Source: Pedobacter boryungensis
Lineage (GTDB): Bacteria; Bacteroidota; Bacteroidia; Sphingobacteriales; Sphingobacteriaceae
Assembly: GCF_013204825.1 (NCBI RefSeq)
Contig: NZ_JABMKV010000003.1
Coordinates: forward strand, 62,001 to 126,000
DNA length: 64,000 nucleotides
Direction of reading: 5' to 3'
Positions 59,539 through 64,000 of the stretch are shown here, piece by piece (the first letter of the stretch is position 1; every line of letters begins with the position of its first letter). Below the pieces are notes generated by a model. The model had not been told where the DNA came from, did not search any database, and saw only the letters and a program-made list of their open reading frames with translations. The position numbers and the translations under genes were made by a program.

Positions 59539-60138
59539 TTGTCTTTTGTGAGAAAAGTCTGTTGCATTTTTATTTTATGTTTTTTTGCCTGCGTTACATT
59601 TGCACAAAATGTCGCTTCTGTTAATGGGAAATCTATCAGCAGTAAGGAATTTATGTGGGTTTATAAAAAAAATCATGCAGGTATTGCAGCTGCTTCTTAT
59701 CAAGATTTGGCGTCTTACTTGGATCTTTACATTAATTTCAAGTTAAAGGTAGCTGAGGCGAAAGCAATGAATTTAGATGCCGATACTGCTTATAAAAAAG
59801 AGATTAACGGTTACGAAATTGCTTTGAAAGCACAAAAAAAGACTTCTCCTAAAAATATCGATTATAATTTTATTATGAACGAGTATAGAGAAGGTGTGTT
59901 AATGTTTAACGTTTCTGAAAAGAAGATTTGGAGTAAAATACCTGATAGCGAAACTGCAATTGAAGAGTTTTACACCAAAAATATAAATGCTTATCAGGGT
60001 AAAAGTTATGATGAAATACGGGGACAAGTTACTGCGGATTATCAGCAAAGCTTAGAAAATGCATGGATTAAGACTCTAAGAGCAAAATACACCATAAAGA
60101 TTAACGAAGACGAACTAAGAAAGCTTGCCAAGCTTTAA
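59539..60138 (+). CDS. Short SurA-like periplasmic protein lacking parvulin domains
   Basis: 199 residues with a signal peptide (VRKVCCIFILCFFACVTFAQ). Start TTG at 59539 or GTG at 59548; neither is strong. The N-terminal half (VASVNGKSISSKEFMWVYKKN, LDLYINFKLKVAEAKAMNL) matches the SurA-type chaperone domain of larger Bacteroidota peptidylprolyl isomerases. The C-terminal half (MNEYREGVLMFNVSEKKIWSKI..) matches the region after their parvulin domains. The middle isomerase domains are absent, with the junction near residue 98. It is upstream of a complete SurA-like gene, and may work as a chaperone only. Confidence 0.75.
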   Translation: MSFVRKVCCIFILCFFACVTFAQNVASVNGKSISSKEFMWVYKKNHAGIAAASYQDLASYLDLYINFKLKVAEAKAMNLDADTAYKKEINGYEIALKAQKKTSPKNIDYNFIMNEYREGVLMFNVSEKKIWSKIPDSETAIEEFYTKNINAYQGKSYDEIRGQVTADYQQSLENAWIKTLRAKYTIKINEDELRKLAKL

Positions 60139-60161
60139 CCAGCTTATAAAGCGAATAATAT

Positions 60162-60169
60162 TAACTTTG
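60162..60169 (+). promoter_or_regulatory. Putative -7 box before SurA-like gene
   Basis: TAACTTTG, exact TAnnTTTG, 29 nt before the ATG at 60199. It suggests the full SurA-like gene has its own promoter. Confidence 0.4.
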
Positions 60170-60198
60170 CAATAGAAATACAATTGAACAAAAATAGA

Positions 60199-61560
60199 AT
60201 GAAGAAATTTTTATTAATAGCAGGCGGTTTAATGTGTCTGTTTTTAAATGTACAGGCTCAAAAAACAAATCTAGATAAAGTCGTTGCTGTAGTAGGAAAT
60301 AATATTATCCTATTATCAGATCTAAATCAACAATATGCTATTTATTTAAATCAGGGTAATCCGGCAGATGAAAAAGCAAAATGCTATTTTTTACAACAAA
60401 TGCTGGTTCAAAAGCTATTAAAACAACAGGCAGAAATAGATTCTATTATGGTTGATGATAGCCAAGTTGATGATGCTTTAGATAAACGTATGCGTTACCA
60501 AATACAACGCATGGGCGGACAAGACCGTTTAGAGCAATTCTTGCAAAAATCTGTATTGCAATATAAAGATGAGATGAGACCTGATATAAAAGAAGGATTA
60601 ATTGCAGAAAAAATGCAGGCAAAAATTACTGAAAATACAAACGTTACTCCTTTAGAAGTTAAAAAATATTTCGAAACCTATAAAAAAGATAGCTTGCCAG
60701 ATATTGGTACCGAAGTAGAAGTTGGAGAGATTGCTTTATATCCAAAATTAACAAAAGCTGAAAAGCAAAAATACTACGATAAACTTGATGCAATTAGGTT
60801 GCGTATTAAAAGTGGTGAAGACTTTGGTTTCTTAGCTAAAACATATTCAGAAGATCCAGGTTCGGCATCTGAAGGAGGGGATTTAGGCTTCTTTGATAGA
60901 AGTCAAATGGTTAAGGAATTTACAGCATGGGCATTTAAGTTAAAGGCAGGGGAAATGTCACCAGTTTTCGAAACTGAAAATGGGTACCACATTTTACAAG
61001 TAATTGAGCGACGTGGTGAACAAGTACATGCAAGACATATTCTAATTCGTCCACAAACTACTGCTGCTAGTTTAGAGCGAGTTAAGTTAAAGGCAGATAG
61101 TATTTACAAAGACATTACCGATAAAAAATTACCTTTCTTTACAGCTGCTTCTACTTATTCAGATAATAAAGAAACTCAATACAATGGCGGAATGATGTTA
61201 TATGCAGACAATCAAACTACTAGAACTACTTTTATTCCAGTAGAGAAATTAGATCCTACTGTGTTTGTGGTTATTGATACAATGAAAGTTGGAAATATCT
61301 CTAAACCTGTCGCATTCAATAATCCGCAAGACGGGAAAGAAGGATATAAAATATTCCTATTAAAATCTAAAATACCCCCTCATAAAGGGAATTTAGATCA
61401 AGATTATCCTAAATTTAAAGAAAGAGCGCAGAGCGAAAAGCAAGCCCGTGTAATGAGTGAGTGGTTTCAGAAACGTAAAGAAACTACTTATATTAGAGTT
61501 GACGATGAGTTTGCAACTTGCGATGAGATGAAGCTTTGGGTTAATAAGGATAAAAAATAA
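60199..61560 (+). CDS. SurA-like peptidylprolyl isomerase with two parvulin domains
   Basis: 453 residues from the ATG at 60199 (MKKFLLIAGGLMCLFLNVQAQ); an upstream TTG is rejected since the ATG gives a standard signal peptide. SurA N-terminal domain (about 25-165, DKVVAVVGNNIILLSDLNQQ), first parvulin domain (about 170-275, SEDPGSASEGGDLGFFDR and GEMSPVFETENGYHILQV), second parvulin domain (about 278-385, VHARHILIRPQ, more diverged), and a C-terminal helix. A periplasmic chaperone for outer-membrane proteins. The MoxR gene follows by 3 nt. Confidence 0.93.
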   Translation: MKKFLLIAGGLMCLFLNVQAQKTNLDKVVAVVGNNIILLSDLNQQYAIYLNQGNPADEKAKCYFLQQMLVQKLLKQQAEIDSIMVDDSQVDDALDKRMRYQIQRMGGQDRLEQFLQKSVLQYKDEMRPDIKEGLIAEKMQAKITENTNVTPLEVKKYFETYKKDSLPDIGTEVEVGEIALYPKLTKAEKQKYYDKLDAIRLRIKSGEDFGFLAKTYSEDPGSASEGGDLGFFDRSQMVKEFTAWAFKLKAGEMSPVFETENGYHILQVIERRGEQVHARHILIRPQTTAASLERVKLKADSIYKDITDKKLPFFTAASTYSDNKETQYNGGMMLYADNQTTRTTFIPVEKLDPTVFVVIDTMKVGNISKPVAFNNPQDGKEGYKIFLLKSKIPPHKGNLDQDYPKFKERAQSEKQARVMSEWFQKRKETTYIRVDDEFATCDEMKLWVNKDKK

Positions 61561-61563
61561 AGA

Positions 61564-62526
61564 ATGCAGTTTACTAACGAGGTCGAAGCTGTAGACGCCC
61601 TACACCAGTCTTTTAAGAACATTAAAGCCGAAATTGGCAAAGTTGTTATTGGGCAGGATGAAATTATAAAATCTGTGCTCATTGCTATATTTAGCAATGG
61701 GCATTGTTTATTAGTTGGCGTACCTGGTTTGGCAAAAACTTTATTAGTTCAAACTGTTGCTAATGTTTTAGACCTCGATTTTAACCGTATACAATTTACT
61801 CCAGATTTAATGCCCAGCGATATTATTGGTGCAGAAATTTTAGGAGAAGATCGTCACTTTAAGTTTATCAAAGGCCCTATATTTTCAAATATTATTTTGG
61901 CTGATGAGATTAATCGTACACCGCCAAAAACACAAGCTGCTTTGTTAGAAGCAATGCAAGAAAAAGCAGTTACGGCAGCCGGTCAGACACATATTTTGCC
62001 CCCACCCTTTTTCGTATTAGCAACTCAAAACCCAATTGAGCAAGAAGGTACATATCCACTTCCAGAGGCGCAATTAGATCGTTTTATGTTTAATGTTCAG
62101 TTAAATTATCCAGCATTTGCTGATGAATTGACAATTGTAAAAAACACTACGAGCAATAAAGAAGTTAAGTTGGGAAAAATTATCAGTGCTAAAGAAATAC
62201 AATATTTCCAAAAACTGATTAGAAATATTCCTGTTACCGATAACGTATTGGAATATGCAGTAAAATTAGCTGCTAAGACTCGTCCGAATACTGAATTAGC
62301 TTCAGAGACAATTAATAATTATGTTTCTTGGGGTGCTGGGCCACGAGCATCGCAATTTCTAGTTTTAGGAGCTAAATGTCATGCAGCTATTTCTGGAAAA
62401 TATGCTCCTGATATAGAAGATGTTCAAGCTGTTGCTGAACCTATTTTACGCCATAGAATTGTGCGTAATTATAGAGCAGAGGCTGAAGGTTTAACTATCG
62501 AACAGATTATCAAAGATTTGTTTTAA
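61564..62526 (+). CDS. MoxR family AAA+ ATPase
   Basis: 320 residues. AAA_3 core: VIGQDEIIKSVLIA, Walker A GVPGLAKTLLVQT, Walker B NIILADEINRTPPKTQAALLEAMQE, sensor 1 FVLATQNPIEQEGTYPLPEAQLDRF, and the lid domain with SWGAGPRASQFLVLGAK. MoxR ATPases usually precede DUF58/VWA-domain genes (Bat operon), but here a convergent GDPD gene follows, so partners lie elsewhere. Starts 3 nt after the SurA-like gene. Confidence 0.94.
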   Translation: MQFTNEVEAVDALHQSFKNIKAEIGKVVIGQDEIIKSVLIAIFSNGHCLLVGVPGLAKTLLVQTVANVLDLDFNRIQFTPDLMPSDIIGAEILGEDRHFKFIKGPIFSNIILADEINRTPPKTQAALLEAMQEKAVTAAGQTHILPPPFFVLATQNPIEQEGTYPLPEAQLDRFMFNVQLNYPAFADELTIVKNTTSNKEVKLGKIISAKEIQYFQKLIRNIPVTDNVLEYAVKLAAKTRPNTELASETINNYVSWGAGPRASQFLVLGAKCHAAISGKYAPDIEDVQAVAEPILRHRIVRNYRAEAEGLTIEQIIKDLF

Positions 62527-62527
62527 G

Positions 62528-63406
62528 TTATTTCAACTGTCCCATTAAATTGGGATAATCTGTTATAATTCCATCTACACCCAGGTTCATCATATATTCA
62601 ATATCTTTTATTGAGTTTACTGTCCATGGAATAATTTTAACACCCATAGCATGGCATTTATCCACTAAATTTTTCCCTACTAAAACAGAATACGGACTAT
62701 AAATTGTTGGTGTAAACCCTAAATCTTTAATATTATTTTCGAAGTCTTCTTTTTCATCTATACCTAAAGAAGTACGTATTTTAGGATATTTTTTATGCAG
62801 ATATTGCAACGAACGCATATCAAAAGATTGAATTATTACACGTTTTTCGAGGTTTTTCTTTTTTACAATCTCCATTATAATATCTACAAATTCCTCAGGG
62901 CTTGGCTGAAATTCATCATCACCTTTTCGAATTAATTTAGTTTCGATATTATAATCTGGTTTTGCTAATTTATTCAGTTTTACATAGGTCTCAACGGAAT
63001 CTATTAATTCTCCTAATAATGGTTTATAGGTTTTAATTTTTTGCTGACCTGGGAACCGGGGATGGATTTTACTACCTACATCGAATTTCTTTACTTCATC
63101 ATAATCCATTTTAAAGATGTTATATTTTTTTTCATCTTTTAATGAGATTGATTTTCCTTCAGGTGTTAAACTATATTCGTGATTGAAATAAGGTTCCTGG
63201 GATACTACTGCTTGTCTATCTTTAGAAATTACTACCTCCATTTGTAAAGTTGTAGCACCTAATTGTAGCCCCTTTATCATTGCAGGAATTGTGTTTTCTG
63301 GCATAATCCCTCTGGCGCCTCGATGACCTTGAACATCAAACTTTTTTTGAGCTAAAATGTTAAGAGAAATACTTAATAATGAAACGAATAGTAGATATTT
63401 TTTCAT
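62528..63406 (-). CDS. Periplasmic glycerophosphodiester phosphodiesterase
   Basis: 292 residues with a signal peptide (MKKYLLFVSLLSISLNILAQ). GDPD TIM barrel: VQGHRGARGIMPENTIPA (catalytic His and Glu-Asn), LQMEVVISKDRQAVVSQEP, YNIETKLI, VIIQSFDMRSLQYL, IIPWTVNSIKDIEYMMNLGVDGIITDYP. In the usual motif LE.DV..T.D the second metal-binding region is altered (MEVVISKD), but the catalytic His is kept. Releases glycerol 3-phosphate from glycerophosphodiesters. One nt from the convergent MoxR stop. Confidence 0.92.
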   Translation of the reverse strand: MKKYLLFVSLLSISLNILAQKKFDVQGHRGARGIMPENTIPAMIKGLQLGATTLQMEVVISKDRQAVVSQEPYFNHEYSLTPEGKSISLKDEKKYNIFKMDYDEVKKFDVGSKIHPRFPGQQKIKTYKPLLGELIDSVETYVKLNKLAKPDYNIETKLIRKGDDEFQPSPEEFVDIIMEIVKKKNLEKRVIIQSFDMRSLQYLHKKYPKIRTSLGIDEKEDFENNIKDLGFTPTIYSPYSVLVGKNLVDKCHAMGVKIIPWTVNSIKDIEYMMNLGVDGIITDYPNLMGQLK

Positions 63407-63481
63407 AGTTGAATTGTATTCAATAATAACGCCAAAATCTAAGAGAATAGTTTATTGGTTCATCATAACTTTCCTAAAAAC

Positions 63482-63512
63482 AAAAAAGGATTTCAGCAAA
63501 GCCGAAATCCTT
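63482..63512 (-). terminator. Rho-independent terminator after SnoaL-like gene
   Basis: Minus strand AAGGATTTC, loop, GAAATCCTT followed by TTTTG and more T. Confidence 0.8.
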
Positions 63513-63536
63513 ATGATTTATATTTGGTTGTTTAGG

Positions 63537-64000
63537 TTAGCGTTCTGCTAAGGTGAAAATTTGGCTCATGATATTCCAGTTCCCATCAGATTGACGTTCC
63601 CAAATAAAAACATAATGGAAACTCTCACGCAAATCAGTTTTATAATCTATTGTTGCTACGCCAAAAGTATAGGCTAAATCTCCACCTAATGCTTTATCAG
63701 CTGAAGTAGTTTTCAAACTAATTTTATCAATCATTCTATTATTAAATGCTTGTATATTTTCTTTTCCAACAATTGTTTCAGTGCCTGGGAACATCAATTG
63801 AGCATCTTTATTTAGAAAACCAGCAAATGCACTCGCTCCATAAGATTTTAAGGTAGTATTTAATGTTTTTTCTGTAGTTAGAATTACTTCTCTTCCTGCT
63901 TTTAATTCTTTATCTGTGGTATATTTTGGAATAAAATGATCTTTAGGCTCTACAAAATTTGTTGTCACTTTATTTAGTGGCTTATTAGTTTCGGCACCTA
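63537..64000 (-). CDS. SnoaL/NTF2-like domain protein, 5' end cut
   Basis: The frame is open to the right edge of the window (residues GAETNKPLNK precede the GTG at 63968), so the N-terminus, probably a signal peptide, is missing. Visible part: about 153 residues of an NTF2-like cone fold (ILTTEKTLNTTLKSYGASAFAGFLNKDAQLMFPG, GKENIQAFNNRM, YTFGVATIDYKTDLRESFHYVFIWERQSDGNWNIMSQIF), like DUF4440/SnoaL proteins. Members bind small ligands or act as isomerases; no specific role can be assigned. Confidence 0.8.
   Translation of the reverse strand, partial: GAETNKPLNKVTTNFVEPKDHFIPKYTTDKELKAGREVILTTEKTLNTTLKSYGASAFAGFLNKDAQLMFPGTETIVGKENIQAFNNRMIDKISLKTTSADKALGGDLAYTFGVATIDYKTDLRESFHYVFIWERQSDGNWNIMSQIFTLAER

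Overview
The window is chromosomal DNA from a low-GC member of the Bacteroidota, most likely a Sphingobacteriaceae bacterium close to Pedobacter. The reasons are the AT-rich codon use, many lipoproteins and periplasmic sugar enzymes, a RecF/DUF721 gene pair, FabV, BshA plus YtxJ (bacillithiol), an OstA-like/SurA-like envelope set, and several exact TAnnTTTG promoter boxes. This placement is inferred from gene content; no rRNA or tRNA gene was seen. The first gene (left edge) and the last gene (right edge) are cut.

Layout. 1-5619: a sugar-utilisation operon with two xylose-isomerase-like TIM-barrel proteins, a lipoprotein cytochrome c, a Tat-exported Gfo/Idh/MocA oxidoreductase, a DUF1080 lipoprotein and an MFS permease. 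This fits a periplasmic 3-keto-sugar route. 5666-12097: YtxH protein, lamin-tail-domain protein, asd, PBP4-type dacB, a proline-iminopeptidase-like lipoprotein and a GNAT enzyme. 12218-17551: GH20 hexosaminidase, a 13-unit 21-bp tandem array with no gene, a GT39-like membrane protein and a TlpA-type thioredoxin. 17559-23016 (minus): MBL/double-rhodanese enzyme, asparaginase, TatD nuclease, FKBP lipoprotein and a DHH phosphoesterase. 23131-34475: housekeeping (ndk, FKBP, recF-DUF721, TPR protein, ribH, ytxJ, mqo, OsmC, lipA, ECF sigma/anti-sigma, nnr).

34553-41210: a GH5 enzyme, then a tightly overlapping seven-gene operon: FAD oxidoreductase, methyltransferase, type III polyketide synthase, FabZ-like dehydratase, ketoacyl synthase, acyl carrier protein and phosphopantetheinyl transferase. 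This is the most interesting system in the window. It looks like a dedicated acyl-chain builder feeding a type III PKS, with two tailoring enzymes, and its product is unknown. It ends in a cluster of dispersed repeats, one of which supplies the last codons of the transferase gene.

41475-50077: uvrA, fabV, an arsR-DUF6428-arsC operon with a palindromic operator over its promoter, a pirin, a PaaE-like reductase and a lytic transglycosylase. 50297-62526: RluB-type pseudouridine synthase, lactonase-fold protein, bshA, tilS, OstA-like protein, RdgB pyrophosphatase, a short SurA-like protein without parvulin domains, a full SurA-like isomerase and a MoxR ATPase. 62528-64000: a GDPD and a cut SnoaL/NTF2-like gene.

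Two window-wide patterns stand out. Six genes have an exact TAnnTTTG box only 3 to 6 nt before the start codon, which suggests leaderless mRNAs. Two other genes (ytxH-like and the transglycosylase) carry strong Shine-Dalgarno sequences, which is unusual in this phylum.
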